A program made the position numbers and the translations under genes. DNA of 62,121 bases from Gnetum montanum (lineage: Eukaryota; Streptophyta; Gnetopsida; Gnetales; Gnetaceae): positions 343,753-405,873 of the forward strand of contig MNCI01016384.1 of assembly GCA_015680685.1 (NCBI GenBank). The letters run 5' to 3'. Below are positions 23,246 to 34,640 of this stretch, piece after piece (the first letter of the stretch is position 1; every line of letters starts with the position of its first letter). The notes beneath the pieces are model-generated. The model ran no database searches and had not been told where the DNA came from. It saw only the letters and a program-made list of their open reading frames with translations.

Positions 23246-24738
23246 TTTACGACTGTAAATATTAATGGTAAAAATTAGAAAATGAGAAATGATTGCTACT
23301 CTTCACAAAAGTTAAAATGAATTTTAAAAAAATATAAATAGATATACTTACCAATTGCCCAAATTATTGTAACTAAGGGTATCTATTTTTTTCTTTTTTT
23401 GTTAGCAAAGAACTTTTAGAAAAATGTCTTAAAAATAACAAGATGAAATTTCAATAAAGAATAAAAAAAACTGACAATCATAGACAAATGTACTTAATAA
23501 CTGTTGAAATAGGGGTGTGATTTTATAAAATATGAAATATGGCATCATGAGGGAATTGCTTCTTTGAATGAAGGAATAAAGGCCAAGTTGAAGAACAGTG
23601 AAAAAAGCTTTAATTCATGCAAAATAGATCCAACCGACAACTGCAAGTAGGGTTTGGTCTGCATAATTCCAATTCTGTTCATCAATCTTTTATGCTTCGA
23701 TCAAAAGAAACAAACCAACAAACCCAGAAAAAAAGTGTCATAACTACAATTAAACTAAAAACCAAACAGAATGTTGTATCAAAGGCATTAATTGATTAAA
23801 GTGAAATGTTTTCTGGAAGCTTAACGATAATGCAAAACCACTTCACTAATTTTTTTTCTAGTACGCCTTCAAAGGGCAACAAGTCATCGATGCACTAAGA
23901 ACTTAAGCACAATTCAAAAATAAAAACTCAATTATCTATAATAAATATTCAGCCAAGAGAATCTGTTCTCTTTCTGCTAAAATCTTCAGTCTATTTTCTT
24001 CAAGCGTTCGCCTTAACATTAAACTCTGCAATGTCAAATAAAGATAGAGATAGAAAATTTCTAATATTCGGTTGGATCATTAATCTTGTTGTATGAAACA
24101 GAAAGGAAAAGTTCTGAAAAATAACAAGAATCAAACAATCAGAAAAAAATGATTCAACAAAAACCTCCAAATATTTTATCTCCTTAAACAAATTGTAATC
24201 AGACATGAAAAAATTGACAAATTCTTAAAAGAACCTCAAAGAAAAAAAATGATTGAACCAAACAACTAGTAAGTGAGACGATTTTTTTATGGACATAAGA
24301 AAAGGACTCAGCATGTCAGGAAGGAACGGTGGTAGACTACGTAACCTAGAAGCAGGCTTTAGGAAGTGAAGGTTTGCAAAAGCGACCCCGAATAAACAGA
24401 GGGTTAGGGTAAGCAAAAGGGCAGCATAAGCGATCCTCAATAGTTTTTGGGCAGCTGAAAATCAGAAGATAGCTGATACACTATATATGCCATAGTTGTC
24501 CATCCATATGGAAAGAACTGATATGGACCTTTCTTTTTGGATATTTTATTAGAAAATCAAATGACAATGCCGTGAGATACTAAGAAAAATTGAAGATGAA
24601 ACAAAGAATTTCAAGAGCTGAAAGAGAGAAATACAAGCATTAAGTTTTAGAGATCTGCGGAAGCATCCAATTCCCTACAAATGGTAGAGTAGGAGCATAT
24701 GTCAATAAAAGGTGTTGCCATTGCACGAAAAATTATAA
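23246..24738 (-). other. hAT 5' region, transposase side
   Basis: Matches the inverse of about 40380-41780 in copy 2, including the words AACTTTTAGAAAAATGTCTT and CACTTCACTAATTTTTTT. No convincing coding frame. Similarity to copy 2 stops near 24596, where the RING-carrying segment begins. Confidence 0.65.
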
Positions 24739-24963
24739 TTTACGTACCCAATGCAGATTTTACCGGCTTCGGTACACATGCCCAAATCCACCACAAACCA
24801 TTGGTGAAATTTTTGTGGGAATCGTTAATCCCCGGCACATAGTAATTTACGTATCCAATGCGGATTTTACATGCTTCTGTACGCTTGCCCGAATCTGCCC
24901 CGAATCCACCGCTAACGGTCCGTAAAATTTTCTTAAGAATCACGAATCTCCAGCCCATAGAAT
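24739..24963 (-). repeat. about 110-bp direct duplication, left arm of an inverted repeat
   Basis: Two imperfect units (about 24739-24846 and 24847-24963) share words such as AATTTACGTA, CAATGC, GATTTTAC, CTTC and GAATC. In reverse orientation the unit matches 26318-26430 on the other side of the RING gene (GGAGATTCG, GGATTCGGG, GTACAGAAGC). Confidence 0.7.
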
Positions 24964-25352
24964 TTTTCACACATTATTTTTAAAACCCTTCTGTTCTCCA
25001 AATATAAACATTTTATCAAGAGGAGAAGTTACAAAACATCAAGCTGATTTGGCTCAACTTACCAACAATCTATACGTTTTCACAACAAATGATTACCTGG
25101 TACACCACGTTTTGAGAGCCTAAAGTACACAGAGATGCATTGCAATTCTGCTATAATCATCTCTACATACGTGTGCAAAGCAACGAGTCAAGTGAAAATC
25201 GTCGTTGGTACAGATCAGGCAGGCTAACGGCACAGCAGAGTAGTGTAATACAACATCAAAATAAATAAATACAGACAAAGTCAACAAAACAGGCAACGCA
25301 GACGCATACGGATGGATGGATGGACGGACGAGGCTGAGGCTGAGGCTGAGGC

Positions 25353-26084
25353 TCAGCGAGGGCGAGAAAGCGAGTGAGCGAGAGCGAGGGTCGTGTGCTG
25401 GCTCAGAGGAGCGGGCAGCGGCGAGACGCGGCAAACCGGGCACGTTGGGTGTCGCCGCAGCCACTCATCCAAACACTGCGCATGGAACATGTGACCGCAT
25501 TGGGCCATGACCCGCACCACGTCCACGCGCACACCATACTCTCCCAGACAGATGGGGCAGCAACAACATCCATCATCTGCATCTTCTTCTTCATCCATCA
25601 TTTCACCACCCTTACCCTTACCCTTCCCCTTCCCCTTAGCTTTGTAAACATTGATCCCCATGTTTTGGGGATCGTACAGGAACTTGGGGATGGCATCAAT
25701 GGCGTGGGCGGGAAGGCCGGTGTCAGCGCCAGAAGTAGTCTCAGCATGAGCATGGGTAGGAATTTGAGGCAGTCCCAGTCGTAGCCCCCTATCCTGATCC
25801 CAGGCAGGCTCTTCCACATGTGCTTGCGCTGCTGGTGGTTGTGGCAGGGAAGGGGAAGCGCCCATATTCCAGGGAGCCTGGCGCAAGCACAGAAATATGT
25901 ACAGAATAACCATCAGCGTGATGGTGAACATGGCCCCCAGCGCCATGAACAAGCCGTAACACAAACCCGCGCTCGCCGACGGCGGAGTGAACAAGCCGTA
26001 ACACAAACCCGCGCTCGCCAACGGCGGAGGCATGGGCATCATCGCAGCACTCGTGGTAGCGGCGCTGCTGAAGCTCATTGCCAC
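25353..26084 (-). CDS. RING-H2 finger E3 ubiquitin ligase, ATL-like
   Basis: Predicted 243-aa, intronless protein. Residues about 46-67 form one hydrophobic membrane segment (MFTITLMVILYIFLCL), followed by a proline/alanine-rich stretch. A GLPAHAIDAIPKFLY segment (123-137) fits the GLD-type motif of the ATL family. A basic KGKGKGKGKGG run is at 150-160 and the RING-H2 finger at 176-218: C176, C179, C196, H198, H201, C204, C215, C218, with W208 and a proline before the last cysteine pair. ATL proteins are membrane-anchored E3 ligases that pair with E2 enzymes, often in stress or defence signalling; the substrate is unknown here. A 13-residue unit is duplicated in the N-terminus (GLCYGLF twice). 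The gene is much more GC-rich than its surroundings and sits inside hAT copy 1, absent from copy 2. The start at 26084 is the first ATG of the frame; a second at residue 3 is possible. Confidence 0.85.
   Translation of the reverse strand: MAMSFSSAATTSAAMMPMPPPLASAGLCYGLFTPPSASAGLCYGLFMALGAMFTITLMVILYIFLCLRQAPWNMGASPSLPQPPAAQAHVEEPAWDQDRGLRLGLPQIPTHAHAETTSGADTGLPAHAIDAIPKFLYDPQNMGINVYKAKGKGKGKGKGGEMMDEEEDADDGCCCCPICLGEYGVRVDVVRVMAQCGHMFHAQCLDEWLRRHPTCPVCRVSPLPAPLSQHTTLALAHSLSRPR
25949..26028 (-). repeat. 39-bp duplication inside the RING gene
   Basis: AACAAGCCGTAACACAAACC occurs twice 39 bp apart in otherwise nearly identical 39-bp units, adding 13 residues in frame just before the membrane segment. 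Confidence 0.85.
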
Positions 26085-26228
26085 TCTGATTCTGATTCTG
26101 ATTGGAATCTGAATCGTGGATTATTTCTGTCTTGAGCTTCACGCTTATAGCTACTGCCTTGGCTAGGTGCGATGTATTGACTTGGTCGAAGCCCTAACGT
26201 TCTCTCTGCCTTGTCAAATTTTACATAA

Positions 26229-26315
26229 TTTGTGCTGATGTATGAGTGCCGATAAAAGTAGTCGGATGATTTGGTGTTGATGTATGAATGCTGATAAAAG
26301 TAGAGGGATGAGTTG
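26229..26315. repeat. 43-bp tandem duplication upstream of the RING gene
   Basis: Two units around GATGTATGARTGCYGATAAA, in the likely promoter side of the RING gene. A third, very similar copy lies outside the hAT element at about 27750-27790. Confidence 0.75.
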
Positions 26316-26317
26316 GT

Positions 26318-26430
26318 ATCTATGGGCCGGAGATTCGGATTCCCTGTAAATTTTGACGAACTGTTTGCGTCGCTGTTTGCGTCGGATTCGGGAGCGTGTA
26401 CAGAAGCGTATTAAATTCCCAGTGGGTGCG
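26318..26430 (+). repeat. right arm of the inverted repeat flanking the RING gene
   Basis: Matches 24739-24963 in opposite orientation. Part of it (from about 26358) is also present in hAT copy 2 (inverse of about 40190-40260), where it is joined directly to DNA equivalent to 24596. Confidence 0.65.
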
Positions 26431-27745
26431 TATTAAATTCCAATGAAATTTTGTCTGGATTTGAAAATATACATTGATATCGTCGGCTTGCCTTGCCTCG
26501 TATTGTTATTGCCTTTTTAGTTATTGCAATGTCTGCATTTTGCATTAAAAACTTACATATCTTCTCATGTTCTGAATCATACCAAAAATTTCATTTCATT
26601 GTTAAGTGGCAAGCAAACAATCAAGATTCATGGCATCGGCAGACGGACCACAGAAAACAAGGGAGTACGAATAAATAAACAAAGACACGGAAATCACGAA
26701 AGGGCTAGTATGGTAACCGATGGCCGAAGGGGCAAGTATGGGCCATACGGAAAGTTTTGGACGGGGCGTGCGAGGAAAACATTGTATTTGCATGGATTGG
26801 CCTGGCTTTGGGAGCGTCAAAGGTTCCGCCATGACTCCCACATTCTCGCGTGTTTATTGTTCATTGCTGGTTTTTGCTGTTTTTCTCATATCTCTGCTTG
26901 AAAAAGAAAAAACAAAACAGGGTCAGGAGTCATGAACATGGTGGCGGATGGATGCTTGTTCAACTTTTTTAAAAATCTGTTTGCTTATAAAGCAACCAAG
27001 CCCACATTGCATGGACAATGGCCATATGCAAGCTCATGGTGCTCTGTTTTTACTTTCCCTTCATCATGACTAGTGCCCATTTTCTAGTGTCTGAAAGGTT
27101 TTCGATCATTATAGGTGAGATGAGTTACTGGGCTGTGCCTAGTTTAGTTAAGTTGTGTATTCTTATAATACGGTCATCTTCAACGTGGCCCTACTCACAG
27201 GTAGTCCCTAGTGTGCTATTCTAGTGTGCTATTCAACGTGGCCCTACTCACAGGTAGTCCCTAGGGTGCTATTCACAGGTAATCGTTGAACAAAAGTATT
27301 AGAGACCTGAATTGTTATAAATTTGGTTGAGGCTTGAGGCTTAATTTCATTTTTGAAAATATTGGATTGAGTAACAAAAGGATTTCATTTTATTGCTGTC
27401 ATTTTGGTTGTTGCAGAAATTATATGTTTGGCCACTGAGTAAGGAAATGGATTTAGTGCCCTCCATACCTCTGCAAATTTTCTTGCTTCAATTTAATGGC
27501 GATATTGCAATCTGTGCAATTTTTAAGCATTAACAATATTTTGGATTTACATTGTACTTGTTCTATGTTTTACAATGTATTTTTATGATATATGGGATTT
27601 AATTTTTTAAAAAAACTAATATATTTAAATTTTCTTTATCACGTCCCCAGCTACGTACCCACTTTTTCTTGAGGCACACTTACCCAAACATGTTCAGAAT
27701 CACGAATCTTCAATTCCTCGCTTCTAGGAATCAGATTCTTTTGAT
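26431..27745 (-). repeat. hAT copy 1 outer 5' region and terminal repeat
   Basis: Matches the inverse of 38903-40180 throughout (for example GGAAAACATTGTATTTGC against the inverse near 39820, and the terminal TIR at 27505-27743). A 41-bp direct repeat starting CAACGTGGCCCTACTCACAG lies at about 27181-27273. The short frames here are not conserved as protein. Confidence 0.7.
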
Positions 27746-29449
27746 GCACAGGTTGGTGTTGATGTATGAATGCTGATAAAATTACTAGGATGGAGTTGTT
27801 GCACTTTGAAAAGCTGTCATGCTTTGAAAGGCAAGTTGTTGCACTTTGAAAAGCTGTCATGCTTTGAAAGGCAAGTGTTTGACCTTGTTTAGGCTTTAGG
27901 TATAACAATTTTGGAGTCGCTTCCTTGCTTTCTGACCTTTCACATTTGCCTGCTCGTTTTACTGTTGTATTTGCTGTTTTAACAGTAACATACCAGGAAA
28001 ATGCCCGGTTTAAACCTCCAAGACGCCAGGTTTGGAAATTCTGAAATTCCATCCTTGACCTACTGTCATGTGCTACATGAAACTTAAAAGCTGCCTCCTG
28101 TTTTGTTTAGGCATCCTTAATTTTTACTCGGATGCACATCTTTTTTCTTTTGGCTTCTCTCGTTCAGCCTTCGGTTCCATCTATGCACTACAGTCGTAAG
28201 AACGTCCCTTATCATTCACAAACAAGATTTAAGATGCTGCATTATATAATATTTTAAATATCCAAATCATTTCATGCAGGCTGGAACAAGTTAAGCGATG
28301 TAAAAGATGCCTTACTTTCAAGGTGTCCAGTTATTTTAACAGACGAACATTCACTACGACAATGTGGAAATCTACGATTGAACCAATCTTCGAATATCTG
28401 GTGAAATAAAAAGACAGTATAATTACTATCGGTCTATTTCGAAATATATTTTTATCACTATTTACAGTTCGTATACCTTTCAAAATAATTACATTGACTC
28501 ATGTTACCGATGATTTTGATTTAACATTTGAATGCAGAGTAAACTTCACTGCATTGGATAACTGGGAAACAAATCATTTTACTTCCTGTTCAAGACTAGC
28601 ACAAGATATTAATTTTTGATTTTTCAAAGTTTTAGCATGGTGCTCCTGAGGATGTCGGTAGGATTATCAAAATGCTAGGTTTTAAGTTTCAACGTGTTAA
28701 CTTTCTAAGCAAACATGTAAAACTCGGGTTTTCCCTCAAGGTGAAAATTGATAAAACTCGGGTCTTCCCTTAAGGTGAAAATTGATTTGATCTTCGAAGA
28801 GAAGGCTCTTAAAACATAAAAGGAAACTTTTGGTTATGTTCTATCTTGGTGAAATGAGTTTTAAAGGATCCATCCATCATAGATCAAAATTATAGGCTTG
28901 ATCTTTTGACTAGATACACATGGACACTTAAGCAAAAATATTCAGAGGTTAATTATTAAACATGTCAAGAAAAAGGAAAAATCAAAGGAACATTATTTTG
29001 AAAGTGTTTATCAACCTACTAGATAAACAAATTTAGAGAGTTATACAAGGCAACATTACGTGATGAAAAACTTAGAAAATTGGATTTTATTTATGATGGC
29101 AAGCTTTTCCTGGATTCAAGTCAAAGCTTGGTGAATCAACCTACTTATTGGTAGAACATGTGATCAACAATCAAGATTCTTTCAATAAAATTGTTTAAAA
29201 CTTATTTTACCATTACCAGTAATTAATGACCCTAGTGAAAGTCATTAGTGAACATGAAGAAACAAATTATTCTAAGTCAACTAAAATCATTTCTAATTTT
29301 TCTTTTATAAAATATTCATCTAAAAATCCTAGAGCTGCTAATATTTTCTATGATGCTAGTGTTTGATTGATTTGTATGGAATTGCAAAGTAATGATCTCT
29401 GCTTGACAATATCTCTCATGAGCTTTATCATCTAAATTTTTTTTCTATG
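27746..29449. other. unassigned DNA between hAT copy 1 and the Athila-like cluster
   Basis: No gene recognised. Tandem duplications are visible: TTGTTGCACTTTGAAAAGC... twice at about 27797-27875, and a 34-bp unit starting AAAACTCGGG twice at 28719-28786. The start (27750-27790) resembles DNA upstream of the RING gene. Confidence 0.5.
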
Positions 29450-30318
29450 TGATAAATTGTGTTTTTGACTAGTTACGATATTGGGCATTCAACATTGGAT
29501 CCCCAATATCGAGGCACAAGCTTCAATGTTAGATATTTGATATTGTGGATACATGTAGGTCTATAAATACGATACTTAGGAACATGGTCCAAACAACTTT
29601 CATTTCAAAGGTAGGTAGATTCTTGTAGTTTGTTTTCGTAGTTCAACAATAGAGTGAATGCTTGTAGTGTGATGTTGAGTAGTTGTCTGGAGTTTTTATT
29701 TGAGTGAAGTCTACTTGGGCATAGTTGATTATAGAAATAAAGATCAAGATTGTTTTTCATCATTGCAACATACACTTAGCTTTATTGTTTTACTTAGCAT
29801 AATTCTTACTATTTTCCTAATTTAATCATTTACATTTCTAAGTATTTTACTTTCCTTGTTCATAGTAACGTGGAATGAGTATGACTAGTTTCTAGCATTA
29901 AGTGTGATCATTTAGTAACCCAGTAGTGGTTTCACTTGATTCGCTTAATAGTGAACTTACTTGGTAATCCTAGTAATGGTTACATGAGCCCAAGACATGT
30001 ATGGAAAGCCAAGAACAAATGTTCATAGCTCGAGGATAGAGTAGGTTATTTTACCATGTGCCTTAAACTTAGAATTATTTTCACACCTTACCATCATAGC
30101 TAGGAGTTATGGCCTACCAACATTAATTTATCATATGCCTCACTGAGAGCTAAACCATAGGCATAGATTATACTAGCTCCATGTGGGAAGACAATGATCT
30201 CAAACTTTAACCAATCACTAGCATATTCACATTACCTTGTCCGTGGAATTTGATTAGGGCTATGTGTGAACACTGGTATCTTGTATGGTTGGGTGTTGGA
30301 TTACTCCATCACTCATCA
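29450..30318 (+). repeat. Athila-like LTR, diverged (869 bp)
   Basis: Begins TGATAAATTG and ends CACTCATCA, directly followed by a primer-binding site. The length is close to the 862-bp LTR at 55893-56754. It has GATATT/AATATC words at 29476-29548 and a TATAAATAC at 29562. The five bases before it are CTATG. Confidence 0.7.
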
Positions 30319-30337
30319 TTGGTGTCGTTGTCAGGGA
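30319..30337 (+). promoter_or_regulatory. primer-binding site 1
   Basis: TTGGTGTCGTTGTCAGGGA follows the LTR end. It resembles the TTGGTGCCGTTGTCGGGGA site after the other Athila-like LTRs in this window. Confidence 0.75.
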
Positions 30338-30469
30338 TAAGTCAATGTATGCTTAGTAATTGATTTTCCAAAGTTTGTTGTATTAGAAACCCAATGTCAA
30401 AATCTTAATTTTTAATTTCTCTTCATCATTGATTTTTTCATTGCTCCTCCTTATCTCTTTGGTAGGTGG

Positions 30470-31064
30470 TGATGTATCTTTGTTTAAGCTCATGTTTGTG
30501 CTTTAAGATGTTTCTTCGCAGATTGAGATTACTTCATCATTGCAGCATCCACTTAGCTTAATTATTTAATTTTTATTATTATTTATTGCTTTCTTAGTTA
30601 ATATCTCTCTACCCTTGTCTCCTAGTTACGCAGAATGAGTACGACTTAATCACGAGCATTTAAGTGTGACTACTTGGTAACCCAGTAGTGTACTTAGGCC
30701 ATGCACTTGGTAACCCCAGTGGTATTCATGCACGAGGTCCAAGATGTGTATAGATGATTAAGGAACGGATGCTCATCGAACTTAGGCTAGTTTAGATTCT
30801 CTCTCATCCTCTCTCCTAGCTTAGTTAATATTATTTACCATCATACCCAGGAGTAGCATTAGTGTAGGAACACATCATACACCTCACCCTAGACTAAACC
30901 ATATGTGACAAAGCTAATACTAGTCCAGGTGGAAAGATAGGGAACTGCAATCTATGAGTAACTCTCTAGATACCACAACTAGTCTGTCTACAGAGTTCGA
31001 CCGGATCATGCATGAAACGCTTGTATTCGTATGGTTGAGTGTAGGGGTACTTCATCACTCATCA
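30470..31064 (+). repeat. partial Athila-like LTR (R/U5 part)
   Basis: Resembles the latter part of the preceding LTR and of the LTR at 37385-38192 (GAGTTCGACCGGATCATG, GTGTAGGGGTAC, end at CACTCATCA). The U3 with its palindromes and TATA box is missing. Confidence 0.7.
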
Positions 31065-31083
31065 TTGGTGCTATTGCTAGGGA
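31065..31083 (+). promoter_or_regulatory. primer-binding site 2
   Basis: TTGGTGCTATTGCTAGGGA directly after the partial LTR end; a diverged form of the family primer site. Confidence 0.75.
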
Positions 31084-31205
31084 CGGTGCTAGTTATCTAG
31101 GTTAGTTATATCATACAAGGTTGCTATATAGGAATTAACGATACATCTTTTAGGAAGAAATAATTACAAAAAGTCACATACAAATTCACACATAAGTGCA
31201 CAACC

Positions 31206-32952
31206 ATGCCTCTCCTACAAGACTATGATAATGCCATATCTGGTGAGGTAGTTCATTGAAGAACCAATGAATTATATGAAAATGAAGATTGGAGTACACA
31301 ATTTGAGGTGGGGGTTTCTTATAAACATAAATGAAGGCAACATTATCCCAATGCATGAAAGCATAACTTACTCGATGACGATGAACCCTTACTGGCCACT
31401 ACAATCCTAATGTAAATACAAGAGGTTGTTCAAATCTCCCGTAGGCATCATAAAGAGAGCCACCTACCTAGGCTTGATTTAAACAACTTTCTCAATTTCT
31501 CAAGAGGCTATGACTTAGATCCACAACAACATTTACAAGCCTTCTATGATGCTTGTGCATGGAACAACATTGATAACTGTTGGAAAAAACTCAAGCTCTT
31601 TCCTATGACACTCATTGGCCAAGCAAAAGTATGGTATAGATCGTTAAAACCAAATTCAATACGACGTTGGCCAACAATGGTAGAACTCTTTAATGAAAGA
31701 TATCAAACCTACACAAGAGTGTCGACCTTGAGGAAACAAATCCAAGAGTGGAAACAAGCACAACATGAACCCTTGGACACGGCCTTAGAAAGATATTATG
31801 CATTGTTAAACAACTGTCCAGGCCATGAGTTCTTCAAGGAAAGGCTGATGTACAATATCATTGATGGGCTTCATGATGAAACAAGAGAGACCCTAGGGAT
31901 GTATGCCCAAGGTCAACTATACGAACTATGAACCCATCAATTCCAAGAGCTTATTAAGCGGGTAGCAAAAGAAGAAGGAGAAATGGCTAGATGGTAGAGT
32001 GTTGAAAAACATCAACGGGACTAGAATCTCAACTTAACAGAGGTCCATAATCTTAAAAAGGAGAAATCAACCTATTTCAAAAAGGAAGAATCATCTTTTC
32101 TAATACAACGATCATTATATGAAATCGAGGAAAAGATTAATAAGATGCTAGAATGGATGCATAAAAATGTGGAGAATATATCAATATTATTGGAGATAGA
32201 GTTTTGACAACCCGAGAAGCGGGAAAAAATATTATTAGACAATAAAAAAATGGATGAGGAAAATAAGAGCTCAACTACCAATCATACGTATGAATGCAAC
32301 ATTTTCTTGTACGATCACCCCAAGGGCCAATGCCCAATCTTGTTACATTTATATGAGCATTGGAGAAGCATATTACACCTAGAGTTCGTATAGAGATACT
32401 ATGTTCGATCACGGTGGCAACAATCCCAGTCTTGGGAGAAGCCATCCCTAAACTGGAGACATCCTTCGTATCATCTAAATCTAAACGCTTATCTAGTTCA
32501 ACATCATGTTTCCCCAGCTGGGTCACACATACACTATCTCGATGCATTATCATTCTCCTCAATACTATCAGCCCATGTCCTCAACACAACCACTGCCTTG
32601 TGTACCTTACACTTCTCCTAATTTTCAACATTCTCATCCTTTCCCTGCTTCTACATTGTCACCAACAGTTCCTAAAGTGTCTGCACTAGAGCAACAACCC
32701 ACGAACGTTACTTGTGCTACTGTTGCTAACAGTAGTGAGAGACCTCCTCAACATCAAGGGTGTCCCTTCTTTAGACATAACCACAAGAAGGGACAACATA
32801 GTTCCAAGGCCACTACATTCTCCAACTCAGCACAAGTCCAACATGGTGGTGCATCCTTCTCTTTGAACCCAACGCCTTGTGTCACTTCATCAGGGCCACC
32901 AGTTAACACTCCAACAACCATACAGCCTAATGAATATAGCCATGGAGAGTGA
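31206..32952 (+). pseudogene. Athila-like gag (plus copy)
   Basis: Begins near ATGCCTCTCCTACAAGAC. The capsid-type Retrotrans_gag domain is clean at 31605-31931 (GQAKVWYRSLKP, WPTMVELFNERYQTYTRV, CPGHEFFKERLMYNIIDGLHDETRETLG). Upstream codons (LQAFYDACAWNNIDN) belong to the same domain. A lysine/glutamate-rich coiled-coil region follows to about 32280 and a proline/serine-rich tail is open at 32506-32952. It has scattered stops. The same protein is encoded on the minus strand at 55750-53940 and, truncated, at 37244-35871. Confidence 0.82.
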
Positions 32953-34549
32953 CATCTTAATCCTTGCATATCATCTTACAGTCTTAAGTATCATAGTGGG
33001 TCAACTCTTTACCCGAGAACCACATCTTATAAATTTCCCCACTACGCTTACTACAATTAGGTGTGTGAACCCCAATGGGGTAAGTATGACCAAGTCTCGA
33101 TACTTCCAACATGCAAGGATCCTCATCTTTCATTTATTAATCCTCATCATGCTCAACTGTTTAGTTATGGGGAATACCCCCCATTCTAATAACAAGAAAG
33201 ATTAATAAATATTTTTCATTTTCTTTAATTTTACAATTTTTTTTCCAGTTTTTCATTTTTCAATTTCTTGTTTTATCTTTTTTTCTTTTCATCTTTTTAT
33301 AAGTAATCTCATCTATGAATAAAACACTCATGTGGCTCGTTGGTTGAGGTGTGTTCTATGTTATCAAGTCTTGAGTGATCAATTATTTGGATAGTGAGCC
33401 CATTACAACCACTCATCCATTCTACAAATAAGAGGTTCTGTTTGAGGGTATAGCGATATTCTTGACATTTGTAAAACTTAAAATTAATTTGGTGTTCATT
33501 GTACCTAGAATGAAGGGGGATGGATCAAGAGGAAAAGATTAGGGTGTGACATCAAGGGGACTTGCGGAATCTCTTTGGTGACATCTATAAGAGTTATCAT
33601 GAAACGTGGTTATACTAAGATTCTTGAAGATCTAACGCAAAATGGAAGTAAGAGTAATCAAAAGGCACTCAAAAATCCAATGCTGTTCTAGGGGGTCCCA
33701 CTAGAAAGACATGCACCCATGCCTGAAGGTTGGCAGCTTCTCTAGATTTAGCAATCGTCAAAAAAGAAAAAAAAAGAAAGTGCCACAAAGTAAAAATCAC
33801 TCCTCCCTTGAAAAAAATGCCAAGTGATCGTACACCTTGTTGTTCTGGTACTCTCATAGTTGCTCATTATGGGATGAAACAATGTGGTGTAATTGATCAA
33901 AGGAATGGATTTGGTCTTGATCTTGGATTGATGGGTTAATGACACATTAATCATGCTTTACATGTAGGATTCATTGTGCCCTGGGTCAGTTACCTCATGT
34001 CCCAATCTCTACAATCCCTTCTATAGTCCGTCTCATCTCGTTGTTCATTTAATTGTAGCTCGTGTCTCGTATAGCATAGACTTCTTACCTCATTCCAGTG
34101 ATACTTACATGTGTGTGTTTTGTGGAACTAGTGTGGATTACATTTAACCCTTCTAGTGCCTATGGACATTTTAAGGTGTGGTTACACAAGGGCATTATAG
34201 GTTGGAACCTACTTTGGGGAGGACCCACTTGCGTAATTGTTTGTAATTTGCACTCATAACACATCTTCCATACACCATCTATTACCCTTAGCATATTTTC
34301 AATGATATTCTTTCCCTTATTACTATCCCTTCGATTCAAACGTTCCTATGAACCATCACATAGCCTTTTTCTCTCCCTTACCACCCAAGGCCCTTATTGA
34401 TCAATTCCACACCATCATAATTATTTGTGCCCTCAAAACTAGTTGAATTACCCTGGAACCCTTTAACACTCGTCCACATGTCCTGTTTTTTACATCATTA
34501 ACTTCAAAAAAATACTAAAAATTCGGTATATTCCATAGTGCCTTAACAT
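32953..34549. other. post-gag non-coding DNA
   Basis: No protease, RT or integrase motif found in either strand. A T-rich run lies at 33215-33300. The short open frames near 33730 show no recognisable domain. Confidence 0.55.
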
Positions 34550-34640
34550 TGATAGGCCACGATATCATGTACATGATATCACATCCATGATATCACGTAA
34601 GTGATATTGCATCCCAAAAATCTATATATACGTAACCCCC
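34550..34640 (+). promoter_or_regulatory. GATATC palindrome array with TATA box
   Basis: Starts TGATAGGCCACGATATC and holds four GATATC/GATATT palindromes spaced about 15-20 bp, then CTATATATACG at about 34622-34632. The first 60 bp resemble the U3 start of the LTR at 37385-38192 read on its own sense strand. It may be a truncated LTR or the promoter of the plus-strand ORF that follows. Confidence 0.6.

Larger units (their letters stand above)
1983..27745 (-). mobile_element. hAT DNA transposon copy 1, interrupted by a Ty3 element
   Basis: Read on the minus strand, the element starts near 27745 and ends near 1983. Both ends carry the same terminal sequence, with ATGCATCAAAAGAATC at 1985 and its reverse complement near 27730, followed by over 200 bp of shared terminal repeat. 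The transposase lies at 23245 to 2455 and is broken at 4948/23047 by an 18.1-kb LTR retrotransposon. Removing that insertion leaves about 7.7 kb, compared with about 6.0 kb for copy 2 at 38903-44905. The extra 1.7 kb is the RING-H2 segment. The exact outermost bases and an 8-bp target duplication could not be fixed by eye. Confidence 0.75.

Noticed and set aside
25374-25784. 136-aa open frame opposite the RING gene
   Set aside because: Shadow frame caused by high GC content; the minus frame has the full RING-H2 signature.
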